A stretch of 64,000 bases of DNA, taken from positions 4,402,001 to 4,466,000 of the forward strand of contig NC_057765.1 in NCBI RefSeq assembly GCF_010389155.1. The letters run 5' to 3'. Under the pieces are notes generated by a model, which saw only the letters and a list, made by a program, of their open reading frames with translations, did not search any database and had not been told where the DNA came from. The DNA is from Erigeron canadensis (taxonomy: Eukaryota > Streptophyta > Magnoliopsida > Asterales > Asteraceae). The position numbers and the translations under genes are program-made. Positions within the stretch are counted from its first letter, which is position 1. Every line of letters starts with the position of its first letter. This document shows, in pieces, positions 23,979-35,720 of this stretch.

Positions 23979-24361
23979 GCAACTTTTTTTTTTTTTTTTT
24001 ATGTTTTAAATCTTTCAATCAAAATGATTGATATTATTATTGGTGCAAAAATGTACATAACATGATTGACGACTATATGACGAGGATATGGAAAGAGATA
24101 ATCGGATGGACACTCCAATCAAAGTAACAAAGATGGTTACATACCAACAAAAACAATCAGAACTATTTTGAAGGATAAATATTTGATTCTTAAGCATATA
24201 AATATCTACGCATGTATCAAGAATACAGCTTTCACACTATAAATTAGCTGTTTTTTTACTGGCCCTCAAAATAACCGTTAAGCCGATCAATGTTTGCATT
24301 GCATAGCAAATATAATTATACCTTTTTTGCATAATCAAAAAGTACATAATCAGACCTTAAT
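23979..24361. other. Intergenic, no gene seen
   Basis: AT-rich, with a T-run near 23983-24000. No supported gene. Confidence 0.4.
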
Positions 24362-24664
24362 TTATATGAAAATGAAATACTGATACCATACCCCCGTTTC
24401 TAAACGGGGTATTAAAATTGGGTTATCTTTCTTATGGCTACTTAATATCATCATTGTAACCTCTTTGTCTAAAGACTTTTCTTGTAATGGGACTCTATCC
24501 GAAACAAGAAGACTTTCCCATAAGGAGTCAGCTTCTTGAGTGGCGGCGATAATGCTACTTGTGTCGCAGGGGATAACCGCTAGTAGGGACCGGCCATTTA
24601 TATAATCGTCTTCAAAAAGAATTGGGGTTCTTTCTTCGAAATAAAGAGAAATACCACAAGACAA
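24362..24664 (-). CDS. Unrecognised 100-codon open frame
   Basis: I do not recognise this protein. The frame is open over 300 bp in DNA otherwise full of stops. Its residue mix is ordinary for a soluble protein: acidic patches (EERTPILFEDD), a central AVIPCDTSSIIAATQEADS and LWESLLVSDRV, then a charged and hydrophobic end. There is no membrane segment or signal peptide. No intron signals or poly(A) signal were established. It lies 566 bp upstream of the kinase start, on the opposite strand. It may be a gene fragment carried by a transposon, a true small gene, or chance; the composition makes pure chance less likely. Confidence 0.3.
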   Translation of the reverse strand: MSCGISLYFEERTPILFEDDYINGRSLLAVIPCDTSSIIAATQEADSLWESLLVSDRVPLQEKSLDKEVTMMILSSHKKDNPILIPRLETGVWYQYFIFI

Positions 24665-24795
24665 TAAAACGTGATTTATTTTATTATAATTTTTTTTCTA
24701 TTAAAACATCACAAAAATGTAATGAATTGATATATTGACATATTTTTTGTTGTTCGTATTTCAGACGTTTCAATGTCATCGTATAACGTTGTGTA

Positions 24796-24802
24796 ACGTG
24801 TC
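24796..24802 (+). promoter_or_regulatory. ABRE-like site upstream of CIPK6-like gene
   Basis: ACGTGTC matches the core of abscisic-acid response elements. It lies about 125 bp upstream of the putative TATA box. CIPK6 genes are known to respond to ABA and salt; here function is inferred from position only. Confidence 0.35.
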
Positions 24803-24920
24803 CACCAATAATAACTGCAATTAGGACGTCGGATAGTGTGATATTTGTCCACATGCAAACCTTCATTCACAACCGTCCGATCACATCTTCATCTAACGGA
24901 CAAACACACTCTCAAAATCC

Positions 24921-24928
24921 TATAAAAA
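24921..24928 (+). promoter_or_regulatory. Putative TATA box of CIPK6-like gene
   Basis: TATAAAAA in a CT/AC-rich context, about 309 bp upstream of the start codon, implying transcription start near 24950-24960 and a leader of about 275 bases. Confidence 0.45.
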
Positions 24929-25023
24929 CCAACCTTTTTCTCAAAATCACAAATACCAGAAAAAATAACACACAAAAAGAAGAAAAAAACATTTCTAGAG
25001 AATTCCATTTTCTACTTTAGGGA

Positions 25024-25126
25024 ATGCAGAGAGATGAAAGGAGACTCGCGGCTGTCTAACCGTGGTAGTACTAAACGAACTATTGGCGGCAGGAATTGTC
25101 ACCGAAAACACGTCGAAGACGGGTGA
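25024..25126 (+). promoter_or_regulatory. Two overlapping upstream ORFs in CIPK6-like leader
   Basis: An 11-codon uORF (25024-25059, MQRDERRLAAV) and a 30-codon uORF (25034-25126, starting MKGDSRLSNRGS) overlap in different frames, 104 bp upstream of the kinase ATG. If the leader is unspliced they could lower translation of the kinase. Whether they are in the mature leader is not known. Confidence 0.35.
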
Positions 25127-25229
25127 TCGATATATTTATTTAGTTACAAGCTAGTTATTGTATCGATTTTCGACTAAGTATTTTACTTTTATTGTATTAT
25201 TAAGTACGTAAAAGCATTTCATCAAACCG

Positions 25230-26519
25230 ATGGCGGATGAAAAAAACAATGGGGTACTACACGGAAAGTACGAGCTGGGTCGCCAACTCGGACACGGCAC
25301 TTTTGCCAAAGTGTACCACGCGAAAAACGTGCACACCGGCAAAAGTGTCGCGATGAAAGTCGTTGGTAAAGAAAAGGTGATTAAAGTGGGAATGATGGAT
25401 CAAATCAAGCGCGAGATTTCGGTTATGAAAATGGTGAAACATCCTAATATCGTCGAGCTCTACGAGGTGATGGCGAGTAAATCCAAGATTTACTTCGCCA
25501 TGGAGCTCGTACGAGGTGGGGAGCTTTTTGACAAAATTTCAAAAGGACGGCTGAGAGAAGAGGTTGCTAGAAGCTATTTTCAGCAACTCATCTCAGCCGT
25601 TGATTTTTGTCATAGTCGCGGTGTGTATCACCGCGACTTAAAGCCAGAAAATCTTTTACTAGATGAAGAAGGAAATCTGAAAGTAACTGATTTTGGTCTG
25701 AGCGCATTTTGCGACCATCTCAGACAAGACGGGCTGTTACACACTACGTGTGGAACACCCGCTTATGTCGCACCCGACATAATTGGCAAAAAAGGATACG
25801 ATGGCGCGAAAGCTGATATATGGTCTTGTGGAGTCATTCTTTATGTTCTCTTAGCCGGATTTTTACCATTTCAAGATGAAAACATTGTAGCCATGTACCG
25901 AAAAATCTATAAAGGCGATTTCAAGTGTCCACCTTGGTTTTCGTCAGACGCACGAAAACTAATAACCAAATTACTAGACCCGAATCCTAGTACTCGTATC
26001 ACAATTGCGAAAATTATGGAATCAAATTGGTTCAAAAAATCAGCACCAAAAAAGAACACAACGTTTTATCTAGAAGACGAATGTATCCAATCAAAAGGCT
26101 TAGAGGCCAAAACACTTAATGCATTTCACATAATTTCCTTATCAGAAGGATTTGACCTCTCGCCTTTATTCGAAGAAAAAAAGCGAGAAGAAAAAGAAGA
26201 AATGAGGTTCGCAACCACCGAGCCAGCGACCACGGTCGTTTCAAAGCTCGAGGAGGTTGCGAAATCGATGAAATTTAGTGTTAAAAAGAGTGGGGACCAC
26301 AGCAGCTTAAGGCTACAAGGACAAGAAATGGGAAGGAAAGGGAAATTGGGTATTTCGGCGGAGTTATTCGCCGTAACGCCGTCGTTTTTGGTCGTCGAAG
26401 TTAAGAAGTCGAGTGGCGATACATTGGAGTATAATCAGTTCTGTAGCAAGGAACTCCGGCCAGCGCTTAGAGATATTGTTTGGAGGTCAGCAGCCGGTGG
26501 TCACCCTTTTCCGGCATGA
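25230..26519 (+). CDS. CIPK6: CBL-interacting protein kinase, CIPK6-like (SnRK3)
   Basis: A 429-aa serine/threonine kinase encoded by one exon, as in the intronless CIPK clade. Kinase domain about 14-269: glycine loop GHGTFAKV (21-28), ATP-binding Lys43, HRDLKPEN (catalytic Asp136), DFG (154-156), activation loop to 183 with T172/T173. The NAF/FISL motif ([20 protein letters not shown], 295-314) binds calcium sensors of the CBL family and relieves autoinhibition; the PPI region that binds PP2C phosphatases follows (about 320-365). The sequence is closest in my memory to CIPK6 ([43 protein letters not shown]). CIPK6 acts in salt, potassium and ABA-related signalling with CBL4. Odd: the APE motif reads APD (183). 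The start has good context and fits the family N-terminus. C-terminal AAGGHPFPA is a small extension. Confidence 0.93.
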   Translation: MADEKNNGVLHGKYELGRQLGHGTFAKVYHAKNVHTGKSVAMKVVGKEKVIKVGMMDQIKREISVMKMVKHPNIVELYEVMASKSKIYFAMELVRGGELFDKISKGRLREEVARSYFQQLISAVDFCHSRGVYHRDLKPENLLLDEEGNLKVTDFGLSAFCDHLRQDGLLHTTCGTPAYVAPDIIGKKGYDGAKADIWSCGVILYVLLAGFLPFQDENIVAMYRKIYKGDFKCPPWFSSDARKLITKLLDPNPSTRITIAKIMESNWFKKSAPKKNTTFYLEDECIQSKGLEAKTLNAFHIISLSEGFDLSPLFEEKKREEKEEMRFATTEPATTVVSKLEEVAKSMKFSVKKSGDHSSLRLQGQEMGRKGKLGISAELFAVTPSFLVVEVKKSSGDTLEYNQFCSKELRPALRDIVWRSAAGGHPFPA

Positions 26520-27094
26520 TTTATCGATTAATTTCTAATTATGTTTGTATTGTTTTTAATTTATTAGAAAAGTTGGGCATGTGTTATTTTAAGAATGGAA
26601 TAATTGTTCGTGATTCAGAATTTTTCTTGTTTCTTTTTGTGAGATCATTGTTCATGTCATGTGACTTTGTAAGTGTTTTTGGTTTCTTATGAATATTTTT
26701 TCTCACGCTTTATTATTATTATTATTTTTATGTAATCATTATTGTAATTGTTTGTTGTCGTTTTGTAAAAATTGATTTGTTTCTTGTCTATGTAAAACGT
26801 TTAGAAAAATTGAGTTTTTTCATGTCCATGTAAAATGTTTTAAAAACTGATAAGTTGTATATTATTTTTCTAAATATAATCAGATATATTATCAAATTTA
26901 AATGGATTTTAAGACATTAATAATGATGTAAAACATATTTTTAGATTATTTTACTAAAATAATTGTACCCACCCGCCTAAATTTGATTAATTTATCCATA
27001 ATATTTGATTCTATACAATGTTTACGACCTGCTTGTGAAATTATTTGGCAAATTTTGTTTGTTGATTTCATTAACAAAAGTATATATATGAGGA
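26520..27094. other. Kinase 3' UTR and intergenic DNA
   Basis: T-rich 3' flank of the kinase gene with a small ATT microsatellite near 26710. No gene seen. Confidence 0.5.
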
Positions 27095-27325
27095 TTGTTA
27101 CGTGTTAAAAAAGATATATATAAAACTATAAAATATAGGTTTTGGCGATTTAGAAACGAATCTGTTTTTAATTCAACTGAAGAAAGGGAGATGGTTCTGG
27201 TGGATTTGATTATTCATTTTTTATACATGTGCTCCCGAAATAGATGTAAAAAGTTCAAGCTTAATTGGACCGATTGGCTCAAGAATCCGCTTCTGAAGGT
27301 CACAAAGCAAAGCTATGAGAATGGA
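27095..27325 (+). pseudogene. LINE ORF2 C-terminal relic
   Basis: A 77-codon frame with FWRFRNESVFNS, LVDLIIHFLYMCSRNR and LNWTDWLKNPLL. This is the usual last part of plant LINE ORF2 (W-x-WRFRN, then W..W..NPL). No poly(A) tail or target repeat was found, so it is an old fragment. Confidence 0.7.
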
Positions 27326-27819
27326 TGATATATTTGGACATTGGCTATTCTATTGATGCAAATGAGGTTATTGCAATAAGCTAGTGTGGTGTGTATCATT
27401 GATTTGTTTTGGTACATGAAAAGTGAGTTCTCAAGTAATTGTAGCCGATCTTGGATAAATCTAGAATAGGTAGATTATTTTGAATTATAGATTTGTAGTT
27501 TTATAAGCGATCAAGTCGTTGACCGAGTTTTCACCCAATTCTAGTCAACTCGACCCATTTAACCCCCGATTCCGATTCTGAGTCCGAGTTTCCAGCCGAG
27601 TTGGCCGAGTTTTACAGCACTGATATCTATGTAACCTGACTTGACCCGAACAAATTGAATTGTACAGATTGGATTATTCAGATTTCAAATTTGTTTATTA
27701 AATTAACTATAACTATATATTTAATTGTGTAAAGGGTGTGAATTTAGAGCATTAAAATAAAAGAATTTTTAGCAAATTGACTTCGATCTTAAGGTAGAAA
27801 TTTGAAAAATTACCATTGA
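27326..27819. other. Intergenic, no gene seen
   Basis: AT-rich intergenic sequence. A patch at 27530-27620 with GAGTT/CCGAGTT repeats is not resolved. Confidence 0.4.
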
Positions 27820-29926
27820 TCTATATATAATTAAAAGTTCTATCATGGTAGTGGTAAAATTGATGCTTCCTTGACGTTTTATCGATGAGTACTTAATAGG
27901 GTTATTAAAATACTTAATAGGGTTAATTACTTTAGTAGGGTATATTTATGATTTTATTTATTTCATTATATATTTTACACTCATATAATAGAGTGATTAA
28001 TTATTAAGTATCTACATACATAATTAGTTAATGATAATTATTAATATATACTGATTATTAGTTTATTGCACATGCAATTATCGTGACTTAATAGCAAGTT
28101 TATATTGTGCTATTATTGTGACAAGTTGTACATATATAAGAAAACATACAATAAAATCATATTGTAATTAAAATTTAATCAAGAACAAAAGTCCAGTAAT
28201 CGAAATCAACAAGAACAAAAGCTCAGTTGATAAACCCATTACCCAAGCCAAATAATATCCATCCATTTTTTTAACCTTGCCGTTCATTAAAAAAATAATC
28301 CCTTTTATTTCCTCTTCCTTTCTTTAGCTTAATTAAAATAAAAAAACCTTTCATATCCTCTTCGTTTCTTTCCTTGATCGGGTGGTACGATCTATGGCTT
28401 TTGGCTTTCAAGTTCAATAAAACGGTCATTCAATCCTTTTGCACTTTACAGCATATGAATGGTCCATTTTTATGATATTTAATTTAGGTCATGTAAGTTG
28501 TACATATGTTTCTTCCCCTTTGTATGTTATTTCAGATTTTCTCTGCCTTCCCGTTTCTATAATTTTTCAACTTTTCATTTCACTTTATTTTATATTAAAT
28601 GGGTTCCATTTTCAGGTAGGTTGATGATGATGAAGACGTGATTAGGCTTGCAACAAAGTTTGTTTAATCTATTTTTTTTTTAGAGGTATTTTTTTTTGAC
28701 CTACAGTTATATTATGGGTTAAATGGTTTGTAGGTGTTTGTTGCTTCATAATCTTGATAAATATTATGGGTACTAATCTTATTTAAGAAGTCAATCATGA
28801 ATATATTTGATTATTATTGATGATATAAAGTTTTGATATTTGATTATTCTTACAATTTGTGCAAGCTTTTTTGAAGAAAACATTTGTTAATCACTCTCTA
28901 TCTCAATTCATTCACGGATATTTTCATACTGTCATCCGCTTATATCTCTTGGGGTATTTTATTTTCTTCTTTGTTAATCCCATCAAAAAATTAGACATAG
29001 ACTGTTCCATATTATATCACTTGCCTATGTTTTGTTCACTTATATATGTAATTGTTTTATACGTATAAGATGTTCGATGAATTGCCAAAATGAAACTTGA
29101 GTGTTTACCAATCATATTTTTGTGGTTTATTTCATTATCGGTATGCCAAGGCATCTGAAAAATTGGTATACTTTTCCAACCCGATGCATTATCGGATGCC
29201 TCTTGAACAAGCAGCCCAAAATGAAGTACTAATGTTTGCACGTTTATTTCGTCAATAGTAATTACATATATTATACGAGATGTATCTGACAATAGTTAAA
29301 ACATTTATGACGCCTTTCATTTTTTATATCGACTTTTGATTGTAAGAGTCTTTTTGTTTAGGTGACAATATCGGCTAATGGAGAACGAGAAAGATAGGTG
29401 AGTTGATTGCCAAGTCTATGGAGAAAGTTGGCAAAGAGAGTGTCCTTAAAAGTTTGGAAAGAAACTGTATGTGTTTTCTTACATTTGTTAAATCTCGAGT
29501 AGCTCTCCCGTAAGATAGACTTGGTCATTTCTCCTAGTTTTGATGATTTGACAAACTGTATGGTTGTCACTTAAGTGAGAATTGCCAATTGTGTGGTATG
29601 CAGACGGAGAAACGACGATCAATTGCTTATTAGCTTATGTTTAAACAATTATAGTGGTTGTTGTTTTGTTACATTTCGTAGTTAAAAATGAATTTTTATT
29701 TTTGCAAGATCCTTATATATTGATTATTGTTTGTAAATATGGGAGTTATCACAAATGGAAGGAGATTCTTTAAAAATAATAGTGATTACGGGTTTTGGTA
29801 AAGCCAAAAGTAAGATTATGCATTTGTTAACTACTATGTAAACCCGGTGCATGATCAAAAAACTTCACCGAAGACGTGAGACTAACCAACTTATCCGGCC
29901 GTGCATCGCACGGACCTTCACTCTAG
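27820..29926 (+). mobile_element. Helitron-like element carrying a CPN60 exon fragment
   Basis: The 3' end is a perfect hairpin CCGTGCATCGCACGG (29899-29913; 6-bp stem, 3-base loop) followed 9 bases on by CTAG (29923-29926) and a host T, as in Helitrons. The 5' end is placed at TCTATATATAATTAAAAG (27820), which begins with TC after a host A; this end is less sure. Length about 2.1 kb. No Rep/helicase seen, so non-autonomous. It contains a gene fragment at 29362-29480 (see separate entry), consistent with the known habit of Helitrons to capture exons. Confidence 0.6.
29362..29480 (+). pseudogene. Captured mitochondrial chaperonin-60 exon fragment
   Basis: After TTTGTTTAG, which looks like an intron acceptor, the plus strand reads VTISANGERE, then, after a one-base frameshift, IGELIAKSMEKVGKES. 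Mitochondrial CPN60/HSP60 proteins have ISANGEREIGELIAKAMEKV at this place. The next bases (TTGGAAAGAAACTGTATG) still resemble DGKTLYNE with further indels. So this is a decayed chaperonin exon with its intron edge, carried inside the Helitron-like element at 27820-29926. It cannot encode a chaperonin. Assignment rests on remembered motif, not on a search. Confidence 0.7.
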
Positions 29927-31472
29927 TATTTTAAAAAAATAATAATGCTTTGCAGTTTATGCTGAAAAGATGCATGTGTCGTACGTGAAAGAGCAATTAA
30001 CCTTTTTATTGGCTCCTTTTGTCTCATGAAAAATATGTTTTTTTTTTAAATAAATATTTATCATATGAATTGTGTCGGATCGTAATTTGACACGGAACTA
30101 CTTAGACAATTTTTGTTGGAATTCATCATCAGAAATAATAAAGTTTTAACCAATATTAATAACCAATAACAAAAGTAAACTCGTAGCAATAAACGACATA
30201 AAATTTACTTCGTTTTCATGAGCATAATGTATTACCAGTTTACCACAAATATCACTATAGATGTCGGATTACAATAATGAAGAATTGAAGATGTTCGCAC
30301 TTAACAATATATTATCTTTCATCAAATTTCACATTTCACAATAAACTTAATTATAACTCTTATTAGTTTACTTTTTTTAAAATATTGAATTGACTAAAAC
30401 TTCAACTTTAATTCTTATCTATATATATCATGATCCCTTTTGTTCTCAAAAACTTTTAGTCTTTTAAAAACCAAAAATATATGTCTTTCCTTATTTACTA
30501 CTTTTAACATTTCGACGTAATATACTTATAATATTCGGTCTTAATGAAATAATTTACAATATATATTTCTCAATCTCTAAAATACAATACCACCACCTTT
30601 ACCATCAATTACTTTTATATTCACCATCATCGTCGTTCCACAACCGCTAATGACACTACCGCCACCGCCGCATTGCGCGAGACATATATCTAGTTAAACT
30701 AAATAAACGAGACACGAAGTTTAGTTTTTTCTTTCATTAATCAATGTAGGACAATAATTTTTTTCAATCAATTTTAATTAATTTGGACCATAATTCAGTT
30801 GACAAATGAAATGTTTTTAGAGTTTGATTAAAGTACTCCGTATCATAGTTCATTCAATCAATCAACGTTTATATATTAGATTTTTCATTTCCTTTTCCAA
30901 TATCTAGTCTGATTGATGTTGAATCGACTCTATAAATTCTAGCTGGGGTGCGATTTATGGGGTGTAGTGTCTTTCTCCTATACCAACCGGTGTGACATAA
31001 ACCAATGGTCGATGTTGGGTCATGATCAACATGTCAAAGTAAGAAAATTTAAGGAAACTAATGGTCGATGTTGTAGCAAACTAGCAATATTGGATAAGTT
31101 AATGATGCAACGATTTCACCTCTCATTCTCATTTATCTGATCTTAAGCGAATAAGATATATAACTTACGAGTAGTACAAAATATATAAGGTAATGCAACA
31201 AAAGAAAAGTTGGTGATCGATTGGAAAAAAAAACAACTAATGTGGTACAAGGACCACATTTAGGGATGTGATCGTTTGTATATCTGGTCACTTGTTTTGT
31301 ATGTTATATTCGATGCAACTAGAGTTTTGTTATATAAATATGATACTCGTATTTGTTATATAAAAAAATTGCAATTTCATATCAACATCCTCCCCAGAAT
31401 TTCATATGATAAATATACAATTATCTTATAGACCTTATATACCGCCCTTAAAATACAACTGTTAACTACCAA
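29927..31472. other. Intergenic with another Helitron-like 3' end
   Basis: No gene. CACCGCCGCATTGCGCGAG with CTAG at 30690-30693 followed by T looks like a further Helitron-type terminus, without an identified 5' end. A 16-bp word (CTAATGGTCGATGTTG or close) recurs near 31003 and 31061. Confidence 0.4.
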
Positions 31473-32336
31473 TCTTAATATATACTATAAGACAGTTGAA
31501 CTAATGACTAATTAATCAATCACATCGTTCGATTTCATCAAATTGACTTTTGATGATGTCATCATTTAGATAAACTACAAATTAAAAATCCTAATAATCA
31601 TTATCCAAATATATTATTATATTAATACTTATATTAATTTGTAGAAAAAGTCTCATTAATTTACACTTTTTTGTTTTCCATCAATAATTTACACTTTTTA
31701 GCCCTGAATACTTAATTTATATTTATTTTTAGTCATCAACTTAAGAAATTTTTTTAAAATTTACAATCATTTAATTAAATAAATTTTTTTTAACATATAT
31801 ATGAAATATTTTCTACAAAAAAGTATTTATTTGAAAACCTAATGGCTTATTAACAAATATTAGAAGAGTCCTAATTGTTATCAAAAGATATAAAAACAAT
31901 CTTAATTGTTATCATATTATCATAGAACAAGTGATTGAAAATAAACATATGCGTATTATGAACGCGCATCATGATTAAATACATATAATTGAATGTCAAG
32001 TTCGGGATCACAAATATGTTTATATTTCAATTCTTAATTATTTTCCTAATAATATCACATTATGAGTACATCTGTTTCAAAATATATTATAATGGAAAAA
32101 TTATTATATATAGCATGTGCCTTGTGAAATGACTACGACAAACAATTCTATCAATATGTCTAGGCTAATAATGACAGTGAGGAACCTATGATTATTGTAC
32201 TACAACTTATAAAATATAACACTTAAAACCGTTTTTTTTTTAAATTGTAAGTTTTTGTGACTTAAATGTATAAAGATCTAATATTGTTAATATCGTAAAT
32301 CTCGTATCCAGTGTTGGACACGGGTCTAAAATCTAG
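31473..32336 (+). mobile_element. Non-autonomous Helitron, copy 3
   Basis: Begins TCTTAATATATACTATAAG after A (31472) and ends CTAG (32333-32336) before T, preceded by hairpin CGTATCCAGTGTTGGACACG (32303-32322). It is collinear with copy 2 (20589-21407), including a decayed version of the RPA-like fragment near 32063-32230 with several stops. 864 bp. Confidence 0.7.
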
Positions 32337-33515
32337 TTACATCTAAAAGATCATTTAAATGGTAAATACTAAATGTTATTGGTGACATACCATAATAATT
32401 GTATCTTTGTTAAACTGTATTATGGCTCTTGTCATGAGACAATAGTTTAGAATTACCGGATTAAACAAATTATTCTACGAGATTTTAATATAAATTCACT
32501 ATTCTCGATTGCTAGCTCGAACTTTAACATACCCCAAGCTTGTATACTAACTAAATTATGGGATCTCATGTAGTTCATTTCTTCAAATGTTCCTTTCTAT
32601 TTAACCTTGTAATAGCCGCAATTACTAGCTGGTTGACTTACTTTTTATTACACCCAAGTTCTTATATATAAATCGTAATCAAGATGATAACATAAATAAC
32701 ATATATATATCGTTGGGTCATCACATGGGCATGAAGTTATTGATGGATGTCGAGGCCTATCAAGTCATGATCAACAATTTTGGAAAGCAGTGAAGACTAG
32801 TGGAGTAAGTGGACCATATGAATTTGATTTTCATTTGTAAAAGAATATTACTTCACTTTCATCCATGTGATCTTAAACAAATGACACGTACGTATACTAA
32901 AGCAATGATAATAAAGTGTAGCGTAATTATATGAAAGTGCAAGGTCTAGTGGGCCTACAAAGCCCATGAAGATGTGTTTGATTAATGGATTTATATGTAA
33001 AAGAAAAACATAAATTGTAAAATATCGCCCCAATGATCTTCCAGTTTTCGGCAAATCATACTTTGTCCTCTTAAATAGTAAGATGTTGCTCTGTAGTTTT
33101 AAAAAAATCTTTTAACTTGAGCATGAGGATTGAACTCTTTATTTTTATCTGCAGAGTTTTTAGCCTCTTGATCCAATCCAATTGGTTTCTTCCTGATCGT
33201 GAATAGCGATCTAATTCTCTAATAGCATGTTTTCGTCCCAATGAATAAAAATTCAAATTCTAGTTTAGAAATGTAATACTGTCGCACGACTAACCAAGAC
33301 AATTAGCTAGTGGTTTAAATTTTATTATTCTTGATGATTATTTTTCTTAATTCTATATTTCTCACTGATTTTAATTATTGTAATTTCTTGTTTTTAGAAA
33401 AATTTAAAAGCTACTCCTAATACTTCGTTTATTTCATGCAGTTGAAATTGTTATACTCATCTTACTAACATATATTATAAATTTACATTGTTAATTTATG
33501 AGCCCTGCTATAGGA
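32337..33515. other. Intergenic, no gene seen
   Basis: AT-rich sequence; short open frames at 32848-33054 and 33071-33256 have no family resemblance. I see nothing further. Confidence 0.4.
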
Positions 33516-33712
33516 ATACCTCAATTCGGTATAAACACTCACTATACGGTATGTATACTTTTATACGGTAAGTATATATCAATGTATACTTCTCGTATAG
33601 TGGTGTTTGATATGTCACTTACGGTACTTTCACTTTTCAAGTCAAAGCTATTATACTTCTTGTACAAAAGCATATTCGCGTATAATAGATATTTATGCCG
33701 AATTGGTGAGTA
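33516..33712. mobile_element. Possible MITE with ATTCGG termini
   Basis: The left end CTCAATTCGGTATAAA and, reverse-complemented, the right end CACCAATTCGGCATAAAT are related, about 190 bp apart. The interior repeats ATACGGTA-type words. No target duplication found. Confidence 0.35.
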
Positions 33713-35570
33713 TGTATATAGACGTTCCTTAAAATATACTGACATCCTGCATAACATATTGACATCTTAAATTGTTGGCTAGTAAAAAAGTTACAACATG
33801 CTTGACTTTTTTCAACTTATGCAACTTCTTATGTAAGCCTTAATTAGTTAATTTGGAAGTTAAACTAAGAAAAACTTTTCTAATGATCAGCTCCTTATCA
33901 AGCATCCGGCTTTTATATTATCACATCCTAAATCCGCCAATATCAATAGTATTCAATTCAATGTGGTGACTTTCACTTAGGTTTTAGTTATACAAGGGTA
34001 ACTTTTTCACTCCGTTATGTTATGAACTTCACTTCAAAACTTAGCCAACGTTTTGTGTGGCTTCTTAGAATTGACTCATTCTACTGTTGGCCACCAAAAG
34101 GATCTTTGTATTATTGGCCTCCTAAAACTCTAAAAGCGATTGTTTATGAACCACATGGGTTTCATTTATCTATATACAGAGTATACGGAGTAAATATTTT
34201 AGTGGGACATCCCACAGGCCACAGCTACCATTCCACGTGAGACAAAACATTTGACAATTTCACATCTCTTTTATATTTATAGAAAAACTAAAAATATTTA
34301 TATTAAATGATCAATTAAATTGCATCCACATACAATATGAATATTTATGTGTAATATTCGATTCTTATAACAATCATACAATGGTTCAAATAACCAAAAA
34401 CCAACATCAATGCCAAAACTGTAATGGCCTTGTGACAGCCTAGTTGTTGGTCATTAGGAATTTGCAGACAGATTAAGACTATTACAAATGTTAGGTTTTA
34501 TTGTCTCTCGATGTTTGGCCATCCAAGGGAACGACCAAAAACCCAAGTTAGGCGTTTATTACTATTGACGTCTTGAATATCGTTAGGCTGGGCACATGAC
34601 TATACATCTGGATCTAGAATTAGTATGACACTTAATTAGCTTAGTCCCAAAAGTTTCAATTGCTATACCTTAGCTATAAAACATGAAAATTGTATTGTAA
34701 TGTAACATCATGAATTGGAGGGCACCTTAAAAGTTGTCTTCCAAAGAATCCCATGGATTCTTTTTAAATGAAAATATTAACATCATGTTGTTGCGCTCAT
34801 ATTAATTTTCACACATGTTAAATAATCCTTGAATTTAAGGTTTGTTGGGGGAACATCATATAACTATATAATGTTAACATCATAAAATTTTCCTTTTTTC
34901 CAACTAATGACCTCTGAGGCACGGGTTATAGTGAGTAAATAATTCTATCTTACCTAAATAATCAAAAAAAATAATTTAATGTCTATTAACTTACTATAAT
35001 AATTACCATCTACCAATAAACTAAAACAAGATTAAGATATTTTTGAAATGACACATGACGTAATCCTTGATTGACATGTGTCCTTTTAATTTATCTATTT
35101 TATTATTTAGTTTTTTAATTGTATATAGATTCAATTTTATTATTAGACTTACAATTAAACTTTAACTCTTAACTTATAGATACAAAACACATAATAACAT
35201 GAAAACTTCAACTTCAATTACTTATATTACTTATAACAACTTAATAACATAAAAACTTCAAAAAACTGAGTTTACAATCCGAAATCAAATGGCTATTTAC
35301 CGTCATCTACTATGCTTACAATTCCCGATTTTGATGTGGTTTTAAAAATTTAAGGTAAATCCAAAACTTTAACTAAACATATATTTTATCGTTACTGTTT
35401 ATTAGAACTTAGATTCAATCATTCGTTTACTTTAACCAAAATTTATTTTATACTCACAAACTATATATGAGACATATTTGAATTTTTTTGTGATACAATC
35501 TATATAGCTATTGTATATCGTACGGGTATTAAGATTAGTTTTTATATATATATCTAAAGGAAAATGATAA
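33713..35570. other. Intergenic, no gene seen
   Basis: No supported reading frame or clear repeat. An open 72-codon stretch at 34022-34240 is not recognisable. Confidence 0.4.
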
Positions 35571-35720
35571 TGACAGCCCTTAGGGCTGTCACTAACAACA
35601 TATTACATGCTTAAAAACTTGTACATTATATATTAAAAACCACCCCCTGATTTTTCTAACAGCAAGGTATAAATTTTAATGCACCCAATTAGTTTTTACT
35701 GACAACCCTAAGGGCTGTCA
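35571..35720. repeat. Two palindromes flanking 108 bp
   Basis: GACAGCCCTTAGGGCTGTC (35572-35590) is a perfect palindrome, and 35701-35719 is a close copy (GACAACCCTAAGGGCTGTC); both are followed by ACTAAC. The pattern suggests the two ends of a small MITE, or a recombined fold-back element. Confidence 0.5.

Noticed and set aside
28439..29292. Small frames inside the Helitron-like element as genes
   Set aside because: No family resemblance; hydrophobic, AT-driven composition.
33498..33770. 90-codon frame
   Set aside because: Runs through a repeat with inverted ends and is mirrored by an equal frame on the other strand, as expected of palindromic DNA.
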